A DNA stretch of 64,000 nucleotides from Methylomagnum ishizawai (GTDB lineage Bacteria; Pseudomonadota; Gammaproteobacteria; Methylococcales; Methylococcaceae), in contig NZ_FXAM01000001.1 in assembly GCF_900155475.1 (NCBI RefSeq), positions 2,157,501-2,221,500 on the forward strand, written 5' to 3'. Position 1 is the first letter of the stretch. Each line of letters opens with the position of its first letter. A program made the position numbers and the translations under genes. Below the pieces are notes generated by a model. It was not told the origin of the DNA, made no database searches, and saw nothing but the letters and a program-made list of their open reading frames with translations. Below, in pieces: positions 44,881-54,357 of this stretch.

Positions 44881-47800
44881 ATGGCTGTTGATGAAGGTGT
44901 CGCCGACGATTGGATGGCGAAATATCTGGCCTTGCCCGAGAAAGAGCGCGAGGCCATCAATCTGCTGGCGGTGAATTGGGGACCGCTGTCGGTTTCCCAA
45001 ATCAAGAACAGTTTGGGCATCGTTTCCAAAACCCGACTGAGTACCGAGGCTTGCGAGCGCCAGGGATTTTTGGTGCGGGTGCGGGGCCGGATGCCCAGCG
45101 CCAGCACCGGCCACCTGCTCAAGTGTGCCCCGGCCCTGGTCGAGCGGGTGGCCCGGTATCTGGCCGCCGCGGGGCGGTTTGAGTCTTTCGCCCAGCGCGC
45201 CCGTAAGGCCTGGCCGTTCGGGCGGAGCCTGACCGGATTCCGGGCCGAGCCGGGGGACTTCCTGTTCGAGAGCCCCGAGCAATTGATCCGCGAAGTGCGG
45301 ATCGGGCTTTATCTGAACGACGAGGCGTATAGCGAGCGCATGTGCGCCATGTTGCGGCGGACCCGCTATAGCTATTACGGCCCGGAATGGGGTTTGTTCG
45401 AGCATCCGCAGGTGGTGTACGCCATGATTTGCGCCAATCCTTTCGACGGCGATTGGTTCCGGGGCTTGTCGGCCAACGTCCGCAAGCTGGCCCTGCCCGG
45501 TACGGCCTATCAACTCACCATGGACTGGCAGATGGACCCGGCGGCCTACCACATGCTGGCCGAGCAAAACCGGGAGTTGGGCGGGGCCGGCCCGATCATG
45601 GCCCTGGCCGCTGTGCTGCGCGGCGAGCCACAAGCGGCGCAGAGCTGGTTGGAAGGGCTGAAGCCGGGGGTCGAAACCGCCAGCGTCCAAGGTATCTTGA
45701 GCCTGTTGCACGGCCAGGACGACGCGGCCATCAAAAGTTTCGAGGAAGCCCTGCGCCACTACCGCCGGGAAAGCGGCCAGCGCAAAGCCTTCATGCCGGG
45801 CCTGGGCGGGGTGTTCTATCTCCTGGCCCTGAGCCTGCGCAACCAGGGCAAGGATATTGAAAAAGCCCAGGGCTTGCTGGAGCAGCCTTTCGTGAACTCG
45901 CCGTTCACCGATATCCATTGGCTGTTCAAGCGCGGCCTGCCGATAGAGAGCGACGCCAAGCACCTCGACCCTTACCGGCAGCAATTGGAACACGCCCTGA
46001 AAAAAGCCGCCCCGGCCAGTCCCTGGACCCTGTGGATCGGCTTGCTCCTCCTGCACCGCTACGACGATAAGACGCAGTCCTTCGCCCCCTACCTGTCCCA
46101 ACTCGATCCATTGCGGGAGCGGGCGGAACGCCTGGAACTGGCCTGGCCCGCCGCCGAACTGGCCCAGTTGCAAGCCCGCTTGCAGCCGCATAAAGCCGGG
46201 CTGGCCGAAGCCGCCGCCGCCTTCAAACAGCGTACCGGCCTGGGCTTGGTCGTGGACCGGGTCCGCTTCCAAGCGTCCTGGGAACGGATGCTCAACGCCA
46301 TCCGCAACAGCGCCCCGTCGGCACCCACCGCCCGGCCCGAATCCGCCGAAACCGGCGGCGAATTACGGCTGGCGTGGTTGGTCGCGGAAGACTATTCCGA
46401 TACTTTTTCCTTGGAGGCCCGCGAACAAAAGCGCAGCGGCAAAAGCTGGACCAAGGGCAAGACGGTCTCCCTGAAAAGCTTGCAGGAAAACGTGTTCACC
46501 CGCCCTTATCTGACCGAACAGGACCGCCGGGTCGCCGCTTGTGTCACCATCGACCCCTACACCCGCGGCTACCGGCTGTCGGACCGGGGTTGGCTGGCAC
46601 TGGCCGGTCATCCGGCGGTGTTCTGGGAACCCAGCGGGGTGGCGGCGGAATTGGTGTTGGCACCGCCCGAACTCCGGGTCCGCCGCTTGAAGGACAGCCA
46701 GGTCTGGATCGAGTTCTGGCCCCAGCCCGGCCGGGAAGACCGCACCCTGGTCATCACCAAGGAAGGGCTGACCCGGCTCAAGCTGACCGAGTTGAAACCC
46801 GAGCATCACCGCCTGGTCCGCATCATCGGCGAAGGTTTCGAGGCACCGGCCTCGGCCCAGACGCAAATCCTGGAAGGCTTGGGCGCGGTGTCCTCCCTGG
46901 TCGCCATCCATTCCGATATCGGCACGGTGGAATCCGCCACCGCCGAGACCGTGGTGGCCGACAACTGCCCCAGGGTGCAATTGCTGCCGGAAGGCGAGGG
47001 CTTGCGGGTGGCGGTGCTGGTGCGTCCTTTCGGCGAGCAAGGTGCTTATTTCATACCGGGCAAGGGCGGGGCCGGTTTGATCGCCGAACTCGGGGGCCGC
47101 CGCTTGCAGACCGAGCGCAATTTGCGCGAGGAACGCCGCCGGGTGGCGCAATTGATCGTGGCCTGCCCCGCCTTGGAAGAATCCGCCGACCCGGACCAGC
47201 CCTGCCAATGGTTCATGGAAGATACCGAAAGCAGCCTGCAATTCTTGCTGGAACTGGGCGCGGCGGGCGCCGACAAGGCCGTGGTCGAATGGCCGCAGGG
47301 CGAGAAGTTCAAGGTCTTGGGACAGGCTGATTCGGGCCAGATGAGTGTGCAATTCCGCCAGCAGCGCGATTGGTTCGCGGTCGATGGCCAACTCAAGCTG
47401 GACAACGGCGAAGTGATCCAGATGCAAACCCTGCTGGCCTTGCTGGATGCCAGTCCGGGCCGGTTCCTGCGCCTGGACGGCGACCGCTTCCTGGCCTTGA
47501 CCGATGCCTTCCGCAAGCGGCTGGCAGACTTGCGGAGCTATACCGAGCAACATGGCCAGGGGCGGCGGGTCCATCCCCTGGCCTTGCCGGTGATGGAGGA
47601 ACTGACCGAGGGTCTGGGCCAGGTCAAGACCGATCAAGCCTGGAAGCGGCGCATCGAGCAATTGCGCGAGGCCGAGCGGTTCCAGCCACAGTTGCCCGGC
47701 ACCTTGCAAGCCGAACTGCGCGATTACCAGCGCGATGGTTACGTCTGGCTGGCCCGCTTGGCGGCTTGGGGCGTGGGGGCTTGCCTCGCCGACGACATGG

Positions 47801-49092
47801 GCCTCGGCAAGACCGTGCAGGCCATCGCCTTGATCCTCAGCCGCGCCGCCGAAGGCCCGTCCCTGGTGATCGCGCCGACCTCGGTGGGGTTCAACTGGCA
47901 TAACGAAGTGGGCCGGTTCGCACCCACCCTCAAGCCCAGAAGCCTGACCGGCGGCGACCGCCAATCCCTGATCGATGGACTCGGCCCCTACGACCTGTTG
48001 ATTTGCAGCTACGGGCTGTTACAGCAGGAAGCCGTGGGCGAGTTGCTCGCTAAGGTGCGCTGGCGCACCCTGGTCCTGGACGAGGCCCAGGCCATCAAGA
48101 ACGCTGCCACCCGCCGTTCCCAGCAGGCCATGGCTTTGCAGGCCGATTTCAAGCTCATCACCACCGGCACCCCGGTCGAGAACCATCTGGGCGAGTTGTG
48201 GAATTTGTTCCGCTTCATCAACCCCGGCTTGTTGGGCTCCCTGGCCAGCTTCAACGAGCGCTTCGCCGGTCCCATCGAGCGCGACCAGGACCGCGAGGCC
48301 CGCCAGCGGCTCAAACGCTTGATCCAACCCTATCTCCTGCGCCGCACCAAGGCCCAGGTGTTGGACGAATTGCCGCCGCGCACCGAGATCGAGCTACGGG
48401 TGGAACTGGGCGAAAAGGAAGCGGCGTTCTACGAGGCATTGCGCCGGAAGCTCCTGGACGAACTCGACGAGACCGAAGGCCCGATCCAGGACCAGCGCTT
48501 CCGGGTGTTGGCGGCCATCACCAAGCTGCGCCGCGCTTGCTGCAATCCCAACCTGGTCGCGCCGGAACTGGGTCTTTCCAGCAGCAAGCTGGACCTGCTG
48601 GGCGATGTGTTGGGCGAGCTATTGGAGAACCACCACAAGGCGCTGGTGTTCAGCCAGTTCGTGGACCATCTCGCCCTGGTCCGTGAATTGCTGGACCGCA
48701 AGGGCATCGCCTACCAATATTTGGACGGCCAGACCCCCGCGCCCGAACGCAAGACGCGGGTGGAAGCTTTCCAAGCCGGGGAGGGCGAGGTGTTTTTGAT
48801 TAGTCTCAAGGCGGGTGGGACCGGGCTGAACCTGACCGCCGCCGATTATGTGATCCACCTCGACCCTTGGTGGAACCCGGCGGTCGAGGACCAAGCCTCC
48901 GACCGCGCCCACCGCATCGGCCAGAACCGCCCGGTCACGGTCTACCGGCTGGTGGCGAAGGGCACCATCGAGGAGCAAATCGTCTCCCTGCACCGGCATA
49001 AGCGGGAATTGGCCGACAGCCTCTTGGAGGGCGGCGAGATCAGTGCCAAGATCGGGGCGGAGGATTTGTTGGAATTGATGCGGGCGGGTTGA
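44881..49092 (+). CDS. Very large SNF2-family DEAD/DEAH-type helicase
   Basis: 1403 residues. The ATG at 44881 is preferred over the in-frame GTG at 44860; the upstream sequence GACGAGGCG can serve as its ribosome-binding site. The last 460 residues hold the SNF2 core: LADDMGLGKTVQAIAL (Walker A, about 970), TLVLDEAQAIKN (DEAQ box), TGTPVENHLGELW, and the helicase C part ending HLDPWWNPAVEDQASDRAHR and IGQNRPVTVYRL. The first 940 residues are unlike RapA; they may hold a TPR-like helical part (about 250-450) and beta-rich parts. SNF2 enzymes of this size act on DNA or protein-DNA complexes. No restriction or phage-defence partner lies beside it, though the tRNA-borne island starts 417 bp downstream. 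Confidence 0.9.
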   Translation: MAVDEGVADDWMAKYLALPEKEREAINLLAVNWGPLSVSQIKNSLGIVSKTRLSTEACERQGFLVRVRGRMPSASTGHLLKCAPALVERVARYLAAAGRFESFAQRARKAWPFGRSLTGFRAEPGDFLFESPEQLIREVRIGLYLNDEAYSERMCAMLRRTRYSYYGPEWGLFEHPQVVYAMICANPFDGDWFRGLSANVRKLALPGTAYQLTMDWQMDPAAYHMLAEQNRELGGAGPIMALAAVLRGEPQAAQSWLEGLKPGVETASVQGILSLLHGQDDAAIKSFEEALRHYRRESGQRKAFMPGLGGVFYLLALSLRNQGKDIEKAQGLLEQPFVNSPFTDIHWLFKRGLPIESDAKHLDPYRQQLEHALKKAAPASPWTLWIGLLLLHRYDDKTQSFAPYLSQLDPLRERAERLELAWPAAELAQLQARLQPHKAGLAEAAAAFKQRTGLGLVVDRVRFQASWERMLNAIRNSAPSAPTARPESAETGGELRLAWLVAEDYSDTFSLEAREQKRSGKSWTKGKTVSLKSLQENVFTRPYLTEQDRRVAACVTIDPYTRGYRLSDRGWLALAGHPAVFWEPSGVAAELVLAPPELRVRRLKDSQVWIEFWPQPGREDRTLVITKEGLTRLKLTELKPEHHRLVRIIGEGFEAPASAQTQILEGLGAVSSLVAIHSDIGTVESATAETVVADNCPRVQLLPEGEGLRVAVLVRPFGEQGAYFIPGKGGAGLIAELGGRRLQTERNLREERRRVAQLIVACPALEESADPDQPCQWFMEDTESSLQFLLELGAAGADKAVVEWPQGEKFKVLGQADSGQMSVQFRQQRDWFAVDGQLKLDNGEVIQMQTLLALLDASPGRFLRLDGDRFLALTDAFRKRLADLRSYTEQHGQGRRVHPLALPVMEELTEGLGQVKTDQAWKRRIEQLREAERFQPQLPGTLQAELRDYQRDGYVWLARLAAWGVGACLADDMGLGKTVQAIALILSRAAEGPSLVIAPTSVGFNWHNEVGRFAPTLKPRSLTGGDRQSLIDGLGPYDLLICSYGLLQQEAVGELLAKVRWRTLVLDEAQAIKNAATRRSQQAMALQADFKLITTGTPVENHLGELWNLFRFINPGLLGSLASFNERFAGPIERDQDREARQRLKRLIQPYLLRRTKAQVLDELPPRTEIELRVELGEKEAAFYEALRRKLLDELDETEGPIQDQRFRVLAAITKLRRACCNPNLVAPELGLSSSKLDLLGDVLGELLENHHKALVFSQFVDHLALVRELLDRKGIAYQYLDGQTPAPERKTRVEAFQAGEGEVFLISLKAGGTGLNLTAADYVIHLDPWWNPAVEDQASDRAHRIGQNRPVTVYRLVAKGTIEEQIVSLHRHKRELADSLLEGGEISAKIGAEDLLELMRAG

Positions 49093-49319
49093 GAGAAGTG
49101 GCTCCGGAAATTTGAACAGCCGGTTAAGTGGATAAGATCAGCCCTTTCAAAGTGTAAAAATAGCCCTTCTAAATCAATGGGTTGAAAAGGCCGTTTTTCT
49201 GTGTCGAAGCGTAGGACGCCACCAACGGCGACATGGGCCACAGCAAAATCAGGGACTTACATAACCCGATTTCGCCAACCGGGTAAACCACTTTGAAAGT
49301 GGCTGGTGGATAAGATGTG

Positions 49320-49504
49320 ATGGCGCAATACCGCCGCCGGATTCTGGATTTGCGGACGACGCTATCCAAATCCCCGACCAACGCCAGGATGATTTTGAAG
49401 GAGTATCTGAAGGAAGTTCGGCTGGAAGCCGACCAGGAAGGAATTTACGCGCAGATAAAAGAAAGCCCCGCCAGCCTACTGAGTTCGGCCGACGGGGCGT
49501 TTCT
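49320..49504 (+). pseudogene. Possible C-terminal remnant of a serine recombinase
   Basis: The frame MAQYRRRILDLRTTLSKSP, then ARMILKEYLKEVRLEADQEG, then IYAQIKESPASLL resembles the tail of large serine recombinases (Y-R-x-x-x-x-x-L, A-R-x-x-L-x-x-L-L-x-x-V-R-L, Y-A-x-x). A stop codon lies directly upstream in frame, so the catalytic part is missing. The frame runs on into the tRNA fragment (VAGAGFEPTTFGL), a well-known read-through artefact. It may be the relic of another element once inserted at the same tRNA. Family call is from memory of the pattern. Confidence 0.4.
49457..49498 (-). terminator. Original terminator of the initiator tRNA gene, now 10.3 kb away
   Basis: On the minus strand GCCCCGTCGGCC…GGCTGGCGGGGC (two mismatches in 12) is followed by TTTCTTTT. 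It lies just past the left copy of the tRNA 3' end. Before insertion it would have stood 10-20 bp downstream of the intact tRNA gene. Confidence 0.75.
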
Positions 49505-49509
49505 GGTAA

Positions 49510-49559
<50 letters not shown>

Positions 49560-49737
49560 AAAACTAAGCATTTTTCGGCGTTGATCTGGATTCCAAAAAA
49601 CACATAAGTCTTTGAAAAGGTGAAAAACATATAGCCATTTCGGTTGCTTGGCGTTGATCGGGATTGATAGAATCGGGCTACATAAGGGCTGCATAAAATC
49701 CAATGTAGCCAGCCCCATCAACCTTCGGAGCAACGCC

Positions 49738-51033
49738 ATGAATCGTCAACGGCTCACCTTACAGCGGATAACCGCCTTTACCTGCGAGTCCGGCAAAGGA
49801 CAGGATTTTCTTTGGGATACCGATGTACCGCGACTCGCTGTGCGGGCAACGGGGGCCGGAGCCAAGTCCTTCATCTTCGGGGGCAAACTCGCCGGCACGT
49901 CAATCAGGGTGACGATTGGCTCGGTGTCCGACTGGCTGATCGATGACGCCCGCGCCGAAGCCCGCCACCTGCAAACCTTGGTTGACCAAGGCATAGACCC
50001 GCGTGTCGCCAAGGCCGAAAAGACCGCCGCGAGCCATGCGAAACGCGAAGAATTGATTCGCCGCGAAGTGACCATGGCCGAAGCCTGGGCGGTCTATATC
50101 GAGGCCCGCCGCCACAAATGGAGCGAGCGCCATCTTACCGACCACATCAACCTGTCCTATCAGGGCGGCGATCCGGCCAAACGAGGAAACCGCAAGAAAT
50201 TGCCCGGTGCGCTGGCATCCTTGATGCCGTTGCGGTTGATGGAAATCGACGCGGCGCGGGTAAAGGCATGGCTGCGCGATGAAACCGCCAAACGACCCGC
50301 GCAAGCCCGGCTCGGGTTCGGTGCGCTACGCGGCTTCTTGAACTGGTGCGGCGATACCCCGGAATATGCGGGGCTCGCGCAACGCGAAGCTTGCGAAAGC
50401 CGTGTGGCCCGCCAAAACCTGCCGAAAAAACAAGCCAAGCGCGATGTGCTACAGCGGGAACAGCTTGCCGATTGGTTCGCCGCTGTCCGGGGGCTCGATA
50501 ACCCGGTGATTTCGGCCTATCTCCAAGCCCTGCTGTTGACCGGCGCACGGCGCGAGGAACTGGCCGGGCTGACCTGGGATAACCTGGATTTCAAATGGAA
50601 CGCCATGACCATCCGCGACAAGGTGGAAGGAGAGCGAACCATTCCCTTAACCCCCTACGTGGCCCAACTTCTCGCCGCCCTGCCCCGCCGCAACGAGTGG
50701 GTGTTTTCCAGCCCCGCCGCCGCATCCGGTCGGCTACAGGAACCCCGCATTCCCCATAACCGGGCGCTCGCCAAGGCGGGGATAGAAGACCTGACCTTGC
50801 ACGGGTTGCGCCGTTCGTTCGGTAGCTTGGCGGAATGGATCGAATGCCCGGCGGGCATCGTGGCACAAATCATGGGACATAAGCCATCCGCGACCGCAGA
50901 GAAGCATTACCGGGTTCGCCCCCTCGATCTACTGCGCATGTGGCATTCCAAGATCGAGGCTTGGATGTTGGAACAAGCGGGTTTGCCGTTCGACGCGGAG
51001 CAAGCCAAGCCGGGTTTACGGGTGGTAGCTTGA
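49738..51033 (+). CDS. int: Tyrosine-family site-specific integrase of the element
   Basis: 431 residues from the ATG at 49738, which has a GGAG site; the frame is open further upstream but without one. The N-terminal part (RLAVRATGAGAKSFIFGGKL, DARAEARHLQTLVDQGIDPR) is the DUF4102-type arm-binding domain of P4-like integrases. The catalytic part has R in LTGARREEL (about 268), H355-G-L-R358 and Y391 (AEKHYRV), so it should be active. It lies 178 bp inside attL, reading inward. P4-type integrases normally use tRNA 3' ends, as here. Confidence 0.95.
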   Translation: MNRQRLTLQRITAFTCESGKGQDFLWDTDVPRLAVRATGAGAKSFIFGGKLAGTSIRVTIGSVSDWLIDDARAEARHLQTLVDQGIDPRVAKAEKTAASHAKREELIRREVTMAEAWAVYIEARRHKWSERHLTDHINLSYQGGDPAKRGNRKKLPGALASLMPLRLMEIDAARVKAWLRDETAKRPAQARLGFGALRGFLNWCGDTPEYAGLAQREACESRVARQNLPKKQAKRDVLQREQLADWFAAVRGLDNPVISAYLQALLLTGARREELAGLTWDNLDFKWNAMTIRDKVEGERTIPLTPYVAQLLAALPRRNEWVFSSPAAASGRLQEPRIPHNRALAKAGIEDLTLHGLRRSFGSLAEWIECPAGIVAQIMGHKPSATAEKHYRVRPLDLLRMWHSKIEAWMLEQAGLPFDAEQAKPGLRVVA

Positions 51034-51284
51034 TAAGCCTTCCCGGAAAAACCCTCCCGTATTGCTGGCATGGTGTGATAGGCAGGGCCAGCAAGCCGAT
51101 ATGACGCGGCGCTGTCTTATTGGAAGGAGTGGAATAAGCGCCTCAAGCGCAAACCGCGATGACCTGCGTTGCATCCCCACAACAAAAATAGCGTGGTAGT
51201 TGCGGAAAACCCCCCGATTTAGCCCATCCCAAGGGTTGAGGATACGTCCATACCGCGCAAGCGGGTTTATTCGGATGTATCCAC
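51034..51284. other. Intergenic region between integrase and AlpA-like gene
   Basis: 251 bp with no credible gene. It probably holds the promoter of the replication module and integrase-arm sites, but I see no clear motif. Confidence 0.4.
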
Positions 51285-51479
51285 ATGCAATTCAATCTTT
51301 CGACGGAAGCCTTCGCTTCCCAACTCAACATCAAGCCGCAATCGATCCGGGCGCGGGTATGCCGCACCGGGAGCTATTTCGGCATCCTTCCCAAAAAGCT
51401 GCCGAATGGTCGGCTCCTCTGGCCGTCCGATGCTTCGGAGCGCCTCCTGCAAATGGGCGACAAGCCCGAAGGCGCATAG
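51285..51479 (+). CDS. Small AlpA/excisionase-like DNA-binding protein
   Basis: 64 residues. 'LSTEAFASQLNIKPQSIRARVCRTG' is a helix-turn-helix and 'KLPNGRLLWP' is the wing of MerR/AlpA-type winged-helix proteins. Such proteins sit between the integrase and primase genes of satellite-type elements and act as excisionase or as activator of the integrase. Complete for the family. Confidence 0.75.
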   Translation: MQFNLSTEAFASQLNIKPQSIRARVCRTGSYFGILPKKLPNGRLLWPSDASERLLQMGDKPEGA

Positions 51480-51610
51480 GGGGCGGCGATGATGGACAGC
51501 AAAAACCCCGCCCCGGCTGGCACCGGGTACGGGGCTCATCAGAATCGAACGGCCTATCATAACCCACCCGCTTCTACCCCAAGACGCCGTTTTCCGGCGC
51601 TGGGAGGTGG

Positions 51611-54073
51611 ATGATGCGCGGCGCAACCGAGCCATTCAGGGCGGCGATGCTATCCGCCGGATTGAACCCGCCGGACTTGATCGAGCCGGGGAAATTCCAC
51701 CGCTTCCCCGGCATCGACAAGGGCCGGGGCGATGACGCCGGGTGGTGCAAGCTGTTTCCCGACGGACGCGGCGGGGTATTCGGCGATTTCAGTTCCGGCC
51801 TATCCGAGCATTGGCAGGCTGAATCCGACCGGCGTTATTCGTCGGCGGAACGCGAAGCCTTCAAGCGCCAAATCGCCGAAGCCAAGCGTCAAGCCGCAAT
51901 CGAGGAACGTCGGCAACATGAGGAGGCGGCGCAAGTGGCTGCCGATATTCTGGCGGGGGCGAATGCCGATCCGGCAGGACATGCTTATGCCATCAAGAAA
52001 TGCCTTGCCTTGGGGCCGATGGTGAAGCGCGGCGCATGGCCGCAACGGGGTTGGACGGATGCCTTGTTGATCCCGATTTATCACACCGATGGTCGGGTAT
52101 GGACTCTCGAAGCTATCAATGCCGATGGCGACAAGGACTATCTCAAGGCTGGCAAGAAGCGCGGTGGGTTTTACCCGTTTGGCCGGATTCGCGGCGCAAG
52201 CCGGGTGTTCATCGGCGAGGGACTGGCAACAGTGGCGGCGGTGGTGGCGGCGGATAGCCCGCCAGCCGCTGCGGCCATGGACAAGGACGGTCTGCTGCCC
52301 GTGGCGCGGGCGGTGCGCGAACTGGCCCCGGATGCCGAAATCGTGTTTATCGCCGACAACGACCTCAAGCCGAATGGCGGCAATCCCGGCTTGTCTGCCG
52401 CCCTGGCGGCGGCGCGTGAAATAGGCGGTCGGGTGGCGATTCCCCAACTGGACGGGCGCAAGTGCGATTTCTGGGATGTATGGCATGAGCGCGGCGCGGA
52501 CGCGGTGCGCGAAGCCCTGGCCCGTGCCGCCAGCCCACCACCGGACCCGCCAGCGCAGACCCCGGATGTTTCCGGCGCGGGCGACTGGCCGGAACCCAAA
52601 CCTTTGCCCCAAGGCTTGCCACCCGTGGCGGCATTCGATTACGCCCTGTTGCCGGAAACCTTGCGACCCTGGGCACGCGATATTTGCGAGCGCGTCCAAT
52701 GCCCGCCGGATTATGTGGCCGCGACGATCATGGCCGGATTGGGCACGGTGATTGGCCGTAAGCTAGGCATCCGTCCGCAAGCGCAAACCGATTGGACGGT
52801 GGCACCGAACCAATGGGCTTTGTTGGTCGGGCGTCCCGGTGTGCTGAAATCACCGGCCATGGAAGCCGCATTGTCGCCGCTGAAACGGCTGGCGGCGCAA
52901 GCCACCGAGTGCCACGCGGCGGCCACGGACGAATACCGGCTGGCACTGAAAGTTGCCAAGCTACGGGCCGAAGAAGGAGAGAAGGCGGCACGTAAAGCCC
53001 TGAAGAACTCTGCCGAGGCGGACCTTTCGGCTTGGCTCGGTAGCGCGGAACCGGAAGCGCCGGTCTTGCGGCGGTACATCGCCAACAATTCCACGGCGGA
53101 AGCCTTGGGCGAGCTTCACCGGCAGAATCCGAACGGCTTGATGGTGTTCCGGGATGAACTGGTATCCCTGTTGAAGAGCCTTGACCGGGAAGACCAGTCC
53201 GAAGCGCGGGGTTTCTATCTGACCGGCTGGAATGGCGACAGTCCCTACACGTTCGACCGCATCACGCGGGGCATGAACCTACATATCCCGGCGGTGTGCC
53301 TGTCCTTGCTGGGTTCGACACAACCGGGCCGGATTGCCGAATACATCCGGGCGGCGGTGCGCGGCGGTTCCGCCGACGATGGGTTGATTCAGCGCTTCGG
53401 GTTGCTGGTGTGGCCCGACATCGGCGGCGATTGGCGGGACGTGGACCGCTGGCCGGATAGCGCCGCCAGCCGCGAGGCCCATCGGGTTTTCGGGCGTCTG
53501 GATAGCCTGGACCCGGCAGCCGTCGGCGCGGTGCAAGACACCGACACCGCTACCGGCAAGCCCGATGGCCTGCCCTACCTTCGTTTCGATGTTGATGGGC
53601 TGGCGCTATTCCGGGAGTGGCGAGCCGACCTTGAGGCCAAAGTGCGCGGCGGCGATCTGCATCCGGCCATGGAATCGCATCTTTCCAAATATCGGAAGCT
53701 GGTTCCGAGCTTGGCTTTGGCGCTGCATTTGGCCGATAACCGTACCGGGCCGGTGGACCATGCGGCGACGTTGCAAGCCCTGGCTTGGGCCGAATACTTG
53801 GAAACCCACGCGCAACGCGCCTATGCCAGTGTCGCCACGCCCGAAGTGTCGGCGGCCAAGGCCATCCTGCAACGCATCCGCAAGGGCGATTTGCCCGGCA
53901 CTTTCGCAAGCTGGGAAGTCTGGCGACCGGGTTGGGCGTTGCTGTCCGACCGCGAGCAAGTGGCCGATGCCTTACGCCTGTTGGTCGAACTCGATTGGCT
54001 GGTTTGTCGGCAGCAGGAAACCGGCGGGCGTCCCCGCGGGGTCTATGAGGTTAACCCGCGGGGCTTGGGATGA
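51611..54073 (+). CDS. TOPRIM primase / DUF3987 helicase-like replication protein
   Basis: 820 residues. The N-terminal part (HRFPGIDKGRGDDAGWCKLF, PDGRGGVFGDFSSG) is the phage-type primase region, followed by TOPRIM (VFIGEGLATVAAV with the glutamate, VFIADND with the acidic pair; about 195-245). The C-terminal half from about 345 matches DUF3987 with a P-loop-like VGRPGVLKSPAM (near 405). It would prime and unwind DNA for the element's own replication. Two ATGs (51611, 51614) follow a GGGAGGTGG site; the second is better spaced. The next gene overlaps its stop by 4 bp. Confidence 0.88.
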   Translation: MMRGATEPFRAAMLSAGLNPPDLIEPGKFHRFPGIDKGRGDDAGWCKLFPDGRGGVFGDFSSGLSEHWQAESDRRYSSAEREAFKRQIAEAKRQAAIEERRQHEEAAQVAADILAGANADPAGHAYAIKKCLALGPMVKRGAWPQRGWTDALLIPIYHTDGRVWTLEAINADGDKDYLKAGKKRGGFYPFGRIRGASRVFIGEGLATVAAVVAADSPPAAAAMDKDGLLPVARAVRELAPDAEIVFIADNDLKPNGGNPGLSAALAAAREIGGRVAIPQLDGRKCDFWDVWHERGADAVREALARAASPPPDPPAQTPDVSGAGDWPEPKPLPQGLPPVAAFDYALLPETLRPWARDICERVQCPPDYVAATIMAGLGTVIGRKLGIRPQAQTDWTVAPNQWALLVGRPGVLKSPAMEAALSPLKRLAAQATECHAAATDEYRLALKVAKLRAEEGEKAARKALKNSAEADLSAWLGSAEPEAPVLRRYIANNSTAEALGELHRQNPNGLMVFRDELVSLLKSLDREDQSEARGFYLTGWNGDSPYTFDRITRGMNLHIPAVCLSLLGSTQPGRIAEYIRAAVRGGSADDGLIQRFGLLVWPDIGGDWRDVDRWPDSAASREAHRVFGRLDSLDPAAVGAVQDTDTATGKPDGLPYLRFDVDGLALFREWRADLEAKVRGGDLHPAMESHLSKYRKLVPSLALALHLADNRTGPVDHAATLQALAWAEYLETHAQRAYASVATPEVSAAKAILQRIRKGDLPGTFASWEVWRPGWALLSDREQVADALRLLVELDWLVCRQQETGGRPRGVYEVNPRGLG

Positions 54074-54357
54074 TGGGTTATTTGGAGCGGCTGAAAGCCG
54101 AATGTTGCGCCGACGGCCCGCCCCCAAATCCGCCGCCCGCCGGGTCCGATACGCCCATGGCGGCTACTGCAAAAACCGCAAAAAGCCCTTTTTACAGTTT
54201 TTGCGGTAGCCCAAGTGGGCCATTGGCTGAAATCAAAGCAGTGAAACGCGAGCCGGTTATCGCGGAACTGGCCCGCGTTCGGGCTTGGCTGGCCCATATC
54301 GGCGAAACCGATGCCGCCATCGTCGGCGATGTGCTGAGCCGTTGGCTTATTTCCTGA
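54070..54357 (+). CDS. Small protein of unknown function overlapping the primase gene
   Basis: 95 residues; the ATG overlaps the primase stop (ATGA), so it is translated by coupling. The C-terminal half (PVIAELARVRAWLAHIGETD, AAIVGDVLSRW) is helical. The middle is encoded by a large DNA palindrome (54163-54210). Short genes of this sort often follow the DUF3987 gene in related elements. Function unknown. Confidence 0.6.
   Translation: MMGYLERLKAECCADGPPPNPPPAGSDTPMAATAKTAKSPFYSFCGSPSGPLAEIKAVKREPVIAELARVRAWLAHIGETDAAIVGDVLSRWLIS
54163..54210. repeat. 48-bp palindrome inside the small overlapping gene
   Basis: GCTACTGCAAAAAC (54163-54176) and GTTTTTGCGGTAGC (54197-54210) are inverted repeats with one mismatch in 14; the spacer adds a further AAAAAGCCCTTTTT-like partial pairing. 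The full region can fold as one hairpin. It could be an origin, a regulatory hairpin or a mobile repeat in coding sequence. Confidence 0.7.

Larger units (their letters stand above)
49093..49509. other. 417-bp region between the helicase gene and the island's left end
   Basis: No intact gene. It holds a short duplicated sequence GTGGATAAGAT (49128-49138 and 49306-49316), a CACTTTGAAAGTG palindrome near 49289-49301, the possible recombinase remnant and the former tRNA terminator described separately. Confidence 0.55.
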
